Notes: generated by a model from the sequence alone, not told the origin. Shown: positions 35,131 to 44,225, counted from the stretch's first letter. The stretch: DNA of 64,000 bases from Hymenobacter lucidus (GCF_020447265.1 NZ_JAJADR010000012.1:34494-98493), one strand, 5' to 3'. Program-made: numbers and translations.

Positions 35131-35931
35131 CTACTTGGCTACCGGCTTGGCAAAACCGTCTTTAGTGGCCCGCTCGGTCACGACGGCCATGCGCTTTTCT
35201 GTATCGGGGTGGGAGGAAAACAGCTGGGCGCCCTTCGAGGCCTTGCTCTGGCCGCCTTCTTCCGACAGTTTCTGGAGTTTGCCGAAAGCCGAAGCCATGT
35301 ACCACGGATTAACTTTCTGGGCTTTCAGCAGCTCGTAGCCGTAGCCATCGGCGCTGCTTTCCTGCGCCCGCGAAAAGGAGGCATTGGCCACGGCCTGGCC
35401 CAGGTCGCCGAGCTGCGAGTCGCTGAGGGCCGCGCCAGTACCTCCCTGCGACGACACGCCGTCCTTGAGGGCCGAGCTGAGCAGCGCCGTGCGGAAAGCG
35501 TCGCGGGAGTCTTTGTGCTTCACGTGCCCGATTTCGTGGCCGATTACGCCCAGCACTTCCTGGTCGGTCATCAGGTCGAGCAGGCCCGCGAATACCCGCA
35601 CGCTGCCGTCGGCGCAGGCAAAGGCATTCACGTCTTTCACCAAGTACACCTTGTAGTTCATGCTCATGCCATCGTAGCTGCCCAGGTTGGCAACCAGCTT
35701 TTGTAGGCGCTTGGCCAGCGGGTGCGTAGCGGGTGCCACGGGGTTGTTGGCATCCATCCAGGTCACGTATTCGCGGGTGTGCTCTATCACCTCTTCGTCG
35801 CTGAGCGTGACGGCCTTAGCAGCCTTGAGGCCCGCGCCAATCGTCTTGGTATTGAGCTTGATTTGGGCCTGAACGCCGGAGAAGGCGGCGGTAGCCAGGC
35901 ACACGGCGACGGTAAGGAATTGCTTTTTCAT
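35131..35931 (-). CDS. M48 family metallopeptidase
   Basis: A 266-aa secreted zinc peptidase. A signal peptide (1-22) is followed by the M48 domain with HEIGH (132-136), where His132 and His136 bind zinc and Glu133 is catalytic; the third ligand is in SRAQESSADGYG. Length and lack of membrane segments match small periplasmic Ste24-like/LoiP-like peptidases that degrade damaged envelope proteins. ATG 35931 fits the signal peptide. Confidence 0.92.
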   Translation of the reverse strand: MKKQFLTVAVCLATAAFSGVQAQIKLNTKTIGAGLKAAKAVTLSDEEVIEHTREYVTWMDANNPVAPATHPLAKRLQKLVANLGSYDGMSMNYKVYLVKDVNAFACADGSVRVFAGLLDLMTDQEVLGVIGHEIGHVKHKDSRDAFRTALLSSALKDGVSSQGGTGAALSDSQLGDLGQAVANASFSRAQESSADGYGYELLKAQKVNPWYMASAFGKLQKLSEEGGQSKASKGAQLFSSHPDTEKRMAVVTERATKDGFAKPVAK

Positions 35932-36145
35932 CAGAAAGGGAAAGGGGGAATGGTATTAGAAAATCTTTATATATGAATTGCGAAAGAACGTGAAGTGGGC
36001 AAATATGTTCGCCGCTGCCAGCTTTCGTACTTTTAGTGTTCACCCCTGCAGGGTTATTCTGCGCGTATAAATCCATCCTTCGCCTCTAATAATGCGCAAA
36101 AATTTAGTATTTTAGCCGCGCCAAAAAAATTAGCAATCCACTGCC

Positions 36146-37402
36146 ATGCCATCTGATAAACGCCAGGCCGCCCTCGGCTTCATCTTTATTACGCTGCTGC
36201 TGGATGTCATTGGCTTTGGCATCATCATTCCGGTGCTGCCAAAGCTCATCAGCCAGATGATTGGCGGCTCGCTGAGCGAGGCCTCGAAGTACGGGGGCTG
36301 GATGATGTTTGCCTTTGCCAGCATGCAGTTCCTGTTTTCGCCGGTATTGGGCAACCTCTCCGACCAATACGGCCGGCGGCCGGTGCTGCTCACGGCCCTG
36401 TTCGGCTTCGGCCTCGACTATCTGTTTCTGGCCTTCGCGCCGTCTATCGGCTGGCTGTTTGTGGGGCGCATCATTGCCGGCATCACCGGGGCCAGTTTCA
36501 CCACGGCCTCGGCTTACATTGCCGATATCAGCACCCCGGAAAAACGCGCCCAGAACTTTGGTATGATCGGGGCCGCCTTTGGTCTGGGCTTCATTATCGG
36601 GCCAGTTATCGGGGGCACGTTGGGGCAATTCGGGCCGCGGGTGCCGTTTCTGGTGGCCGCCGGCCTCACGCTGCTCAACTGGCTCTACGGCTTCTTTATT
36701 CTGCCCGAGTCGCTGGATGAAGCTCACCGCCGCAAGTTCGACTGGCGCCGGGCCAACCCCATCGGCTCGTTGCGGCAGCTACAGAAGTACCCGGTTATTC
36801 TAGGTATGGTGGGCTCATTGGTGCTGGTTTACATTGCCGCCCACTCCACCCAGAGCACCTGGTCGTACTACACGATGTACAAGTTTCACTGGAATGAGGC
36901 CTGGGTGGGCTACTCGCTGGGCGTTATCGGGGCTCTCACGGCCCTGGTGCAGGGCCTGCTGATTCGACGGCTCAACCCGAAGCTGGGCCCCAAACGCTCG
37001 GTGTTTATTGGTCTGGGAATGTACGCGCTGGGCTTTCTGCTGTTTTCCGTGGCCCCCACCGGCTGGTCGATGCTGATTTTCCTGGTGCCGTACTGCCTGG
37101 GCGGTATTGCGGGGCCGGCGTTGCAGGGCATCATGTCGGGGCAGGTGCCGGCCAATGAGCAGGGCGAGCTGCAAGGCGCTTTGACGAGCCTGGTCAGCCT
37201 GACCTCCATTGTGGGTCCGCCGCTGATGACCAATCTATTTTCCTATTTCACCGGCCCCAAAGCACCAGTGCATTTCCCCGGCGCAGCCTTCCTGACGGGC
37301 GCCATACTCACGGTGGGCAGTATGCTGCTGGCTATGAAGTCGCTGCGGCACTATGTGGCTCCGGTAGCCGTACCGGAGCCGGAAGTAGCCGTGAGCCACT
37401 AA
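36146..37402 (+). CDS. MFS transporter, TetA-like (TCR/Tet family)
   Basis: A 418-aa integral membrane protein with 12 predicted segments. The motif A, GNLSDQYGRRPV (70-81), between segments 2 and 3, and GFIIGPVIGG (motif C, about 152-161) place it among drug/H+ antiporters of the TCR/Tet type. It would export drugs or other small molecules using the proton gradient. Its substrate and whether it gives resistance cannot be read from the sequence. No regulator gene is adjacent. ATG 36146. Confidence 0.9.
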   Translation: MPSDKRQAALGFIFITLLLDVIGFGIIIPVLPKLISQMIGGSLSEASKYGGWMMFAFASMQFLFSPVLGNLSDQYGRRPVLLTALFGFGLDYLFLAFAPSIGWLFVGRIIAGITGASFTTASAYIADISTPEKRAQNFGMIGAAFGLGFIIGPVIGGTLGQFGPRVPFLVAAGLTLLNWLYGFFILPESLDEAHRRKFDWRRANPIGSLRQLQKYPVILGMVGSLVLVYIAAHSTQSTWSYYTMYKFHWNEAWVGYSLGVIGALTALVQGLLIRRLNPKLGPKRSVFIGLGMYALGFLLFSVAPTGWSMLIFLVPYCLGGIAGPALQGIMSGQVPANEQGELQGALTSLVSLTSIVGPPLMTNLFSYFTGPKAPVHFPGAAFLTGAILTVGSMLLAMKSLRHYVAPVAVPEPEVAVSH

Positions 37403-37423
37403 CAGTTTCAGAGTGCGGCAGCT

Positions 37424-37621
37424 TTACCAGTTCAGAAATTCCCTCACTTTGGGATGCGTGAGCAGCTTGTAGAGCAACAGCAACGCGCCGGCGACTTTGA
37501 GCACCGTGCCAGCTATGAGCAGCCCTGAGCCACCGGCCCAATGCTGAATTTTGAACAGCGCGCCCACGAAATCGACGCACAGGCCCAGAACTAATACGAT
37601 AAGTGCGTGCTTTGCTTTCAT
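37424..37621 (-). CDS. Small membrane protein related to GldL N-terminus
   Basis: A 65-aa protein with two membrane segments; the motif VGALFKIQHWAGGSGLLIAGTV is reminiscent of the first two transmembrane helices of GldL, a motor component of gliding and the type IX secretion system. It lacks the cytoplasmic part, so it is not GldL itself; similar peptides are widespread in Bacteroidota. The ATG at 37621 is used because the preceding nine residues of the frame look non-native. Convergent with the MFS gene. Confidence 0.7.
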   Translation of the reverse strand: MKAKHALIVLVLGLCVDFVGALFKIQHWAGGSGLLIAGTVLKVAGALLLLYKLLTHPKVREFLNW

Positions 37622-37743
37622 AAGGTAAAGACTACTTCCGGGAACCACCCGCCGGAGTACAATATTGGGGTATTATTTCCAGCTGGCACCCGGCTTTTTC
37701 TTCGGCTCACCACTTTCCGCCCGCTTCGTTCGTTCTAAAATCT

Positions 37744-40719
37744 ATGCCGCTCGTTTCTGATTCTGCCACCCTGCCCATCACTACCACCGACTCCTTTCTG
37801 AGCCAGGCAGCGCGCGACTTACTCACGCGCTTTCCCGGCTCGGCCCTCTCGGATCTGGTGGTGGTGGTGCCCACGCGCCGGGCGGTGGTGTATCTGAAAA
37901 ACGAGTTGAGCTTGGCCGCCGAAGCCGGCTCGGCGGTGTGGAGCCCACGCGTGGCGGCCATGGAAGACTACATGGTGGAGCTGTCGGGCGTGCAGGTAGA
38001 AGAGCCCATTGCCCTGCAACTGATACTCTTCGACATCCTGCGCGGCATCGACGCCAAGCTCGACTTTGACCAGTTCGTGGGCTGGTCGGGGCTGCTGGTG
38101 CAGGATTTCTCCAACCTCGACCAGAACCTGGCTTCGCCCGCCAAGGTGTTTGAGTACCTCACGCAGGCCAAAGCACTGGAACGGTGGCAGCTGGCCGAAA
38201 CGCCGCCCGAAATCAGCACGACGGCCGCCTACTTCCGCTTCTGGGACGACCTGGAAAAGGTGTACTGGCAGCTGCGCCGGCGCATGGAGCAAACCCACCT
38301 GGCCTACCCTGGCCTGGCCTACCGCCTGGCCGTGAACAAGGTGCAGAAGCGGCTGGAGCAGGAAGAAGCGCTGCCCCACCACGTCTTTCTGGGTCTGGGC
38401 TCGTTGTCGCGGGCCGAGCAGCGCCTGATTCAGCTGCTGCTCAAGGAAAACCGGGCCGAGGTGCGCTTCGACGGCGACGCGTTTTACCTGGAAACCGACT
38501 CGCCCAACCGCGCCGGTCAGCACCTGCGCCAGTACCGCAAAAACTGGGAGCTGCCGGCCGAGGCCTTCGGCGACACTGGCACCGGTATGCCCAACCTACT
38601 GCGGACACTGGAGCGCGAAATTCAGTTTGTGGGCGTGGCCAACGCCAGCATGCAGGGCAAGGTAGCAGGGCAATTGCTGGCCGCCGCCCGCCGCGAAAAC
38701 CCCGCCGCCAAAGTAGCCGTGGTACTGCCCGACGAAACCCTGCTGCTGCCCGTGCTGCACGGCCTGCCGCCCGAGGAAGTGCCCGAATACAACGTCACGA
38801 TGGGTTTGAGCTTCCAGAGCACGCCGCTGTTCAACCTAGTTGATCTGCTCTTTGAGGTGCACCTGACCGGCATTCGGGAGGGCAGTGCGGAAACCGGCTA
38901 CGGCGTGCCGCGCTACCACCATCTGGCCGTGACGAAGCTGCTGGGTCACCCGTTTCTGCGCCGCTACCAGCAATGGCTCGACAAGCAGCCAAACAAGAAA
39001 TACCACGGCCTGCTCGACCAGATCTGCCAGCAAATCGTGAAGCGCAACGCCGTGCTGCTGCCCGCCACCGAGCTGGTCGAGCTGGGTAAGCAGCACCCGC
39101 TGGTGGAGGCGCTATTTGCCACCTGGGACACCTGCGACGACATCATTGCGGCCTGCTACACGCTGATTGATCTGCTCAAAAAAGCCTACCAGGATAAGCA
39201 TTCGGCTATTGAGGCCGAGTATCTGTTCCTGTTCTACACCCTCGTCAAGCGCCTCGACTCGGTATTCGACTGCCGGGAGCAGCGGCTGTCGGTGCGCTCT
39301 TTCCGGCGGTTTCTCTACGAGCAAATGACGCGTACCCGCCTGCCCTTCAGCGGGGAGCCCATTGCCGACGTGCAGGTGATGGGCCTGCTCGAAACCCGCG
39401 CCCTGGACTTCGACCACGTCATTATTCTGAGCTGCAACGAGCGGATATTGCCCGCGCCCAAAAACAACTCGTCGCTGTTTCCCTACGACGTGCTCACGCA
39501 GTTTAAAATGCCCACCTACGCCGACCACGAAGCGGCCACGGCCCACCAGTTCTGGCGGCTGCTGCAGCGGGCCCGGCGCGTAGACTTATTGCACGTGCTG
39601 CCCGGCGGCGAGGGTGCGCGCACCGGGGAGCGAAGTCGGTTTCTGCTCCAGATTCAGAACGACCTGCTCCCCCAGAGCCCGAATCTGACCCTGCGCGACC
39701 TGACGGCCACCGTGCTCGACGACGAGCAGCCCGGCACGGCCGCCCGGCGCGAGTACGGCGGGGATTTGGTGCTGGAAAAAGATGCCGAAATGCTGGCCGC
39801 TTTGCGCACTCTGCTGGAAAAAGGCCTTTCGCCCTCGGCCCTGAATCAGTACCTGAACTGCTCGTTGCAGTTCTATTTTGCCCGCATTGCCAAGTTTCAG
39901 GAGGCCGATGAGGTGGAGGAAAAGCTGGGCGCCGACAGCTTCGGCACGGTGGTGCATGAAACGCTGGAAATGCTGTTTAAGCCCTTCGTGGATGGTCAGA
40001 AGGCCATTACGGCCGGCGATATTCCGGTGCTGGTGCGCCTGATTCCGCAGGAGCTGGAGCGGGCCCTGCGCCACGAGCAGGATGAGCGCCACGCCCGGCC
40101 CGACGAAGGGCTGAACCACGTGCTGAGCCAGGTAGCCGCCCAACTGGTGCGGCGCTACCTCGAAGGCCTGCTCGAAACGCCCGGCGCCTTGCCGCTGCGG
40201 GTGGTGGCGCTGGAAAAAATCCTCGACTCGAAAGTGCCGGTGCTGCTGGCCGATGGCGACACGCTGGAGATGATAGTGTTTGGCTACACTGACCGCCTCG
40301 ACGAGCTGCCCGACGGCCGCCTGCGCGTGGTCGACTACAAAACCGGCCTCGTGCAGCCCTACGACCTGAAGCTGCAGAAGCGCGGCGACGATGCGGCGGC
40401 AGCTACCGAGCGGCTGCTGTCCGACGCTACTTCCTCGGCCGACAAGGTGCGGCAGCTCTGGCTCTACCGCTTCATGTTGGAGCGCACCGGCCGCCCCGCC
40501 GCCGATGCCGCCATCATTTCTCTGCGCAACCTTGCAGCCGGGCCTATGACGGCCGACATGGCGTTTCTGACGGAAGACGGCACGTCCTTCGTGCAGAAAG
40601 GCGAAGAGCTGCTGGCCCAGTTTGCTCGCAAGATTCTGGACCCCGCCGAGCCCATCCGCAAAACCGACGACCTGGACCGATGCCAGTATTGCCCCTACCG
40701 GGGCATTTGCGCCCGGTAA
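37744..40719 (+). CDS. addB: AddB-like iron-sulfur PD-(D/E)XK nuclease
   Basis: A 991-aa partner for the AddA-like protein. The helicase-like N-terminal half lacks a strict Walker A. The C-terminal nuclease has GYTDRLDELPDGRLRVVDYKTG, with catalytic Asp864 and Lys866. Cys706 (YLNCSLQFYF) and the C-terminal Cys980, Cys983 and Cys989 (CQYCPYRGIC) form the four-Cys iron-sulfur staple found in AddB-type nucleases. The pair would resect DNA ends until a regulatory sequence is met. ATG 37744 is the first in the frame. Ends 22 nt before a palindromic repeat. Confidence 0.92.
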   Translation: MPLVSDSATLPITTTDSFLSQAARDLLTRFPGSALSDLVVVVPTRRAVVYLKNELSLAAEAGSAVWSPRVAAMEDYMVELSGVQVEEPIALQLILFDILRGIDAKLDFDQFVGWSGLLVQDFSNLDQNLASPAKVFEYLTQAKALERWQLAETPPEISTTAAYFRFWDDLEKVYWQLRRRMEQTHLAYPGLAYRLAVNKVQKRLEQEEALPHHVFLGLGSLSRAEQRLIQLLLKENRAEVRFDGDAFYLETDSPNRAGQHLRQYRKNWELPAEAFGDTGTGMPNLLRTLEREIQFVGVANASMQGKVAGQLLAAARRENPAAKVAVVLPDETLLLPVLHGLPPEEVPEYNVTMGLSFQSTPLFNLVDLLFEVHLTGIREGSAETGYGVPRYHHLAVTKLLGHPFLRRYQQWLDKQPNKKYHGLLDQICQQIVKRNAVLLPATELVELGKQHPLVEALFATWDTCDDIIAACYTLIDLLKKAYQDKHSAIEAEYLFLFYTLVKRLDSVFDCREQRLSVRSFRRFLYEQMTRTRLPFSGEPIADVQVMGLLETRALDFDHVIILSCNERILPAPKNNSSLFPYDVLTQFKMPTYADHEAATAHQFWRLLQRARRVDLLHVLPGGEGARTGERSRFLLQIQNDLLPQSPNLTLRDLTATVLDDEQPGTAARREYGGDLVLEKDAEMLAALRTLLEKGLSPSALNQYLNCSLQFYFARIAKFQEADEVEEKLGADSFGTVVHETLEMLFKPFVDGQKAITAGDIPVLVRLIPQELERALRHEQDERHARPDEGLNHVLSQVAAQLVRRYLEGLLETPGALPLRVVALEKILDSKVPVLLADGDTLEMIVFGYTDRLDELPDGRLRVVDYKTGLVQPYDLKLQKRGDDAAAATERLLSDATSSADKVRQLWLYRFMLERTGRPAADAAIISLRNLAAGPMTADMAFLTEDGTSFVQKGEELLAQFARKILDPAEPIRKTDDLDRCQYCPYRGICAR

Positions 40720-40740
40720 GCTACCTGCCTTTTCCCATCT

Positions 40741-40909
40741 GTCATCCTGAACGGCGCGAATTGGAGTGAAGGACCTTCCTCGCCTACCCACTGCCGCTTA
40801 CTGCCAACGTACCAAAACCTTTCACTACTCACGCGGCAAAGGGCTTTTTCACATTTACTTGGCCTTATCACTGAGGTGAGGAAGGTCCTTCGCAGAGCTC
40901 AGGATGACA
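40741..40909. repeat. Palindromic MITE-like element
   Basis: The left arm (40741-40781) contains GTCATCCTGA and GAAGGACCTTCCTC; the right arm (40877-40909) has the reverse complement of both (GAGGAAGGTCCTTC and TCAGGATGAC). The short outer words CCCATCTGTCAT and ATGACAGATGGG extend it to 40734-40930. It occupies the gap after addB and has no ORF. I recall similar dispersed sequences in Hymenobacter genomes. Confidence 0.7.
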
Positions 40910-40941
40910 GACCGGCTGATGACAGATGGGAGCAGGAATGC

Positions 40942-40949
40942 TACTTTTG
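40942..40949 (+). promoter_or_regulatory. Bacteroidota -7 box (TACTTTTG) of the deaminase gene
   Basis: Exact TAnnTTTG, 40 nt before the ATG at 40990 and just after the palindromic element, so the element may have brought or shaped this promoter. Confidence 0.5.
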
Positions 40950-40989
40950 CTTACTTCACTCTTCTCTACTCCCACAAAAAAGAAATATC

Positions 40990-41424
40990 ATGGACGAATT
41001 CATGCAGGCCGCCATCGACGAGGCGCGCCAGGGCCGCCAGCAGGGCGGTATTCCCATCGGCTCGGTACTGGTGCGCGACGGCAAAATTGTGGCCCGGGGG
41101 CGCAACAAGCGCGTGCAGGAAGACAACCCCATCAAGCACGGCGAAATGGACTGCCTCTTCAACGCCGGCCGCCAGCGCAGCTACCGCGACACGGTAATCT
41201 ATACTACCCTGATGCCCTGCTACATGTGCGCCGGCACCATCGTACAGTTCAAGATTCCGAAAGTGATGGTGGGCGAGTCGCGCACGTTTGGCGAGTCGCG
41301 GGCCTTTCTGGAAAGCCACGGCGTAGAAGTCGTGGACTTGGACCTGCAGGAGTGCGTGGACATGATGAACGAGTTCGTCGAAGCCGAGCCCACGCTTTGG
41401 AACGAGGATATTATGGAGCTGTAA
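40990..41424 (+). CDS. Cytosine deaminase-like zinc enzyme (yeast Fcy1 type)
   Basis: A 144-aa deaminase of the CMP/dCMP fold. Zinc ligands are His50 (HGEMD), Cys77 and Cys80 (PCYMC), and Glu52 is the proton shuttle. The sequence follows yeast cytosine deaminase along its whole length: GGIPIGSVLVRDGKIVARGRN, YTTLMPCYMCAGTIV, and the end LWNEDIMEL. Yeast Fcy1 turns cytosine to uracil for pyrimidine salvage. Bacteria more often use the unrelated CodA amidohydrolase. Related bacterial enzymes may act on other bases, so cytosine is not certain. The gene is bracketed by two palindromic repeats. Confidence 0.9.
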   Translation: MDEFMQAAIDEARQGRQQGGIPIGSVLVRDGKIVARGRNKRVQEDNPIKHGEMDCLFNAGRQRSYRDTVIYTTLMPCYMCAGTIVQFKIPKVMVGESRTFGESRAFLESHGVEVVDLDLQECVDMMNEFVEAEPTLWNEDIMEL

Positions 41425-41445
41425 ACCAGCTTTTCAGGAACAGAA

Positions 41446-41543
41446 AGCACGTCATGCTGAGCTTGTCGAAGCATCTCTACCGCAGTAGTAATCAATTTTA
41501 CCATTGCACGCGAGATGCTTCGACAAGCTCAGCATGACGTGCT
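41446..41543. repeat. REP-like element with 32-bp perfect arms
   Basis: Arms 41446-41477 and 41512-41543 are exact inverse copies (core GTCATGCTGAGCTTGTCGAA), with a 34-nt centre. It lies between the deaminase and the ADP-ribosylglycohydrolase genes and has no ORF. Sequences with this core are common repeats in bacteria of this group; it may also work as a transcription terminator. Confidence 0.8.
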
Positions 41544-41564
41544 GCTTTTTAGCCTAATCCTTAC

Positions 41565-42512
41565 TTATTTCAACTCGCTCAGCCGGTCGGCCAGGGCTTC
41601 TATTTCAGCCCGTTTCACCAGCACCTGCAGCCAGTCGGCGGGAATTTGTGCAGCGCCATAGTAGAGCCCGGCCAGGCCGCCAGCCACGGCGCCGGTGGTA
41701 TCGGTATCGTCGCCGAGGTTGACGGCCGTGAGTACCGTATCGGCGTAGAACTGCCCGCGCAACAGGCACCACAGCGCCGCTTCCAGGGTATGCACCACAT
41801 AGCCCGACGAATGAATATCAGCTTCCGGGATAAGGGCCAGCTGCGCATCCAGCACCCTGGTAAAATGGTGAATTTCCTTGGCCAGCTTCGGCAGCAGTGC
41901 GGGGACTACTTCCCGCAGCAGCTGTTGGTGAGCCTGAGCCAGCGTAAGGCCCTGTACCAGTCCCCAGGCCATTTCTAGATAGAGGTAGCAGGCCAGCGTG
42001 GAGCGGTAATGGCCGTGTGTGGGGCTGCCCACGCGGTGCGTGAGGCGCTGGCGCTCCGCGGCAGCGGCTTGCTGCCAGAGCGGATGAAATACTAACGGCA
42101 GAATCCGCATCAGAGCCCCATTGCCGTTGTCGTAGTTGCCCTGGCCGCCGGCCTTTTCGGGAGCTACACCCGCCCGCAGTTGCGCAATAGCAGCCCGCGT
42201 GGCCACGCCCACGTCGAATACCTGGCCGTGGGGCGTCCAGTAGCCGAAATCCAGCCAATTGATAAAGCGCCGGCTCAAATCGTGCGTATCAATGGCATAG
42301 GCCCCGATTTTGGCCAACGACTCGGCCAGGCAAAACGTCAGCGAGGAGTCATCGGACCAGGTGCCAACGGGCTGGTGGTGGGTGCCGTACTCGCGCATGG
42401 AGGCCACCGGGTCGAGGCGGCGGCGGGCCCGGCTTTCAAACTCGACGGGCACGCCTAGCGCATCGGCTACGGCCAGGCCCAGCAACGCACCCCGGCATTT
42501 ATCAGCGTCCAT
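41565..42512 (-). CDS. ADP-ribosylglycohydrolase family protein
   Basis: A 315-aa protein of the DraG/crystallin J1 family. GTWSDDSS (about 50-57) and NLGDDTDTTGAVAGGLAGLYYG near residue 280 supply the acidic residues that hold two magnesium ions. These enzymes remove ADP-ribose from proteins or small molecules; the target here is unknown. No ADP-ribosyltransferase gene is nearby. ATG 42512 is used. Single gene, divergent from a zinc-ribbon gene. Confidence 0.91.
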   Translation of the reverse strand: MDADKCRGALLGLAVADALGVPVEFESRARRRLDPVASMREYGTHHQPVGTWSDDSSLTFCLAESLAKIGAYAIDTHDLSRRFINWLDFGYWTPHGQVFDVGVATRAAIAQLRAGVAPEKAGGQGNYDNGNGALMRILPLVFHPLWQQAAAAERQRLTHRVGSPTHGHYRSTLACYLYLEMAWGLVQGLTLAQAHQQLLREVVPALLPKLAKEIHHFTRVLDAQLALIPEADIHSSGYVVHTLEAALWCLLRGQFYADTVLTAVNLGDDTDTTGAVAGGLAGLYYGAAQIPADWLQVLVKRAEIEALADRLSELK

Positions 42513-42607
42513 AGAAACAGAGTATTTTCGGCAAAATAGCCGGGTTTACCCCAAACTACCACATAATCGTGTGGGGCAACCAGTCGGCACGGCAAGCGCG
42601 CAGGCCT

Positions 42608-42615
42608 TACCTTTG
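42608..42615 (+). promoter_or_regulatory. Bacteroidota -7 box (TACCTTTG), 4 nt before an ATG
   Basis: Exact TAnnTTTG. The ATG of the zinc-ribbon gene begins 4 nt later (42620), so transcription should start at or next to the start codon, giving a leaderless mRNA. Confidence 0.6.
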
Positions 42616-42619
42616 CCGG

Positions 42620-42928
42620 ATGAACGATGCATCCCCGCTTTCCGCCGCCAAAAAGTGCCCCCACTGTGGATTCTGGTCGCCGTGGCAGCAGAAGTCGGAT
42701 GATTTGTGTGAGCGGTGCGGGCAGCTCCTGGACCCGGTGCGCAACCGTAGCGAGCAGCGGCGCGAAGAGGAAGCCAAAGCGCCCCTGCCCCAGTTCATGA
42801 TGATTGAGATAAAGCCCGAAGACAAGGGCGTAGTGCGGCTTTTCAAGCAGATGGTGCGGAGCGGACAGCTGGCTTTTGCCGCCACGGTGTCGTTCATTCT
42901 GTGGTTTCTCACGCTGGCGGCCGGCTAA
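42620..42928 (+). CDS. Small zinc-ribbon protein with C-terminal membrane anchor
   Basis: A 102-aa protein. CPHC (13-16) and CERC (30-33) form a zinc ribbon, a charged middle follows, and residues about 84-101 (LAFAATVSFILWFLTLAAG) make a single C-terminal membrane helix. Function unknown. ATG 42620 lies 4 nt after a promoter box. The TAA stop directly adjoins the ATG of the next gene, so the two are translated from one mRNA. Confidence 0.82.
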   Translation: MNDASPLSAAKKCPHCGFWSPWQQKSDDLCERCGQLLDPVRNRSEQRREEEAKAPLPQFMMIEIKPEDKGVVRLFKQMVRSGQLAFAATVSFILWFLTLAAG

Positions 42929-43297
42929 ATGCAGCTGCCCCGCGAGTTTGGCCGGCCGGCGTTCTGGCTGCCGCTGCTGACGTACGTGCTCTACCAGTTC
43001 AACGCCCGCGTCGGGCACTGGCCGCTGCCGCCGCTGCTCACAGCCTACCTCTCCGATTTGCTGGCCATGCCCGTCATTCTGACTCTGGCCCTGGTGGTGC
43101 AGCGCCGCTGGGTGCAGCGAAACGCGGCTTTCGTTCTGCCCGATTCGTGGCTGCTAGGGGCCTGGCTCTACGTGGCACTGTGGTTTGAGGTGGCCCTGCC
43201 CCTGCTTTCGGCCCAGCACGTGGCCGATCCGCTCGACGCGGTGGCGTACGGCCTGGGCACGCTGTTTTTCCGGTGGCAGCTGAACCGGCCAAGCTAA
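42929..43297 (+). CDS. Small integral membrane protein
   Basis: A 122-aa protein with four hydrophobic segments and the pattern LTAYLSDLLAMPVILTLALVVQRRWV. Similar Bacteroidota proteins are sometimes labelled magnesium citrate secondary transporter, a name that I think is unsupported. It begins immediately after the stop codon of the zinc-ribbon protein gene, so the two are an operon and may form one membrane complex. Confidence 0.8.
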   Translation: MQLPREFGRPAFWLPLLTYVLYQFNARVGHWPLPPLLTAYLSDLLAMPVILTLALVVQRRWVQRNAAFVLPDSWLLGAWLYVALWFEVALPLLSAQHVADPLDAVAYGLGTLFFRWQLNRPS

Positions 43298-43397
43298 GCC
43301 GTTCCGAACCTTCCCGTGTCGCCTGTTCGTACAAGCGGGCTTAGACCTGACCGGCAACTGCCGCGGCCAGCCTTATTTGAGCACTTAACTCCCGGGC

Positions 43398-44225
43398 ATG
43401 TTCACTGATTTGCAGCGCGTTCTGAATACCTACTGGCAACAGTTCCTCTATATTTCCCCCAAGCTTCTCATTGCCTTAGTCGTCCTGATTCTGGCCATTT
43501 TCGTGGCCAACCACCTGAGTAGCCTGCTGGGCGGCAAGCTGCGGGCCAAGTCGCACGACCCGCTGATGGCCGACTTCCTGACCCGCTTCAGCCGCTGGGC
43601 CCTTATTCTGGCCGGCCTCGTGCTGGCCATGGAAGTTGTGGGCCTGTATGCTATAGTAGGCGGCTTGGTGGCCGGCGCGGGCCTGTCGGCCTTCATCGTG
43701 GGCTTTGCTCTGAAGGACATTGCCGAAAACTTTCTGGCCGGCGTGGTACTGGCCTTCAACCGCCCGTTCCGCATTCACGATACGGTGCAGATCAAGGATC
43801 TGGTGGGCAAAGTCGAAGACCTGAGCTTACGCGTAACGCTGATAAAAACCTTCGACGGCAAGCACATCTTTCTGCCCAACGCCATGGTTCTGCGTGAGCC
43901 GCTCATCAACTTCACCCGCGACGGCTACATTCGCCAGGACTTCCTGGTTACCATCGACCTGGGCGCAACCGGCGACTCGGAACACGCCGCCGCGCTGCTG
44001 CTGAACTACCTGCGGGCCAATCCGAAAGTCGAATCCAAAGACCCACACACGCCCTACGTCATCCTAGAAAAAGCCAGTGCCAACGCCGCCGACCTGCGCG
44101 CCTACTTCTGGGCCTTTTCCGAGGACTACCGCCGGGGCACGCTGGAGCTAAAAAGTGAGCTGATGCGCGACGTGAAGGCCCGCCTGGCCGAGCAGGGCTA
44201 CACGGTGCAGACAGTAGCACAGTAG
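43398..44225 (+). CDS. Small-conductance mechanosensitive channel (MscS family)
   Basis: A 275-aa inner-membrane channel that opens when tension rises, releasing solutes on hypo-osmotic shock. The last transmembrane helix, the pore helix, is VGGLVAGAGLSAFIVGFALKD, with the Gly/Ala packing usual for MscS TM3, followed by the beta domain (NRPFRIHDTVQIKDLVGKVEDLSLRVT) and a C-terminal vestibule. Length is similar to E. coli MscS. Single gene, followed by a ClC channel. Confidence 0.93.
   Translation: MFTDLQRVLNTYWQQFLYISPKLLIALVVLILAIFVANHLSSLLGGKLRAKSHDPLMADFLTRFSRWALILAGLVLAMEVVGLYAIVGGLVAGAGLSAFIVGFALKDIAENFLAGVVLAFNRPFRIHDTVQIKDLVGKVEDLSLRVTLIKTFDGKHIFLPNAMVLREPLINFTRDGYIRQDFLVTIDLGATGDSEHAAALLLNYLRANPKVESKDPHTPYVILEKASANAADLRAYFWAFSEDYRRGTLELKSELMRDVKARLAEQGYTVQTVAQ

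Noticed and set aside
36146..37402. Tetracycline resistance call for the MFS transporter
   Set aside because: The TCR/Tet subfamily is clear, but no substrate-specific evidence is present and no tetR-like regulator adjoins it.
39586..40791. 401-codon minus-strand frame over the AddB-like gene
   Set aside because: Shadow of the nuclease gene; the Cys-rich iron-sulfur end is on the plus strand.
41446..41543. Possibility that the 32-bp inverted repeat is an attachment or integration site
   Set aside because: It is a simple REP-like hairpin with no adjacent integrase or tRNA end.
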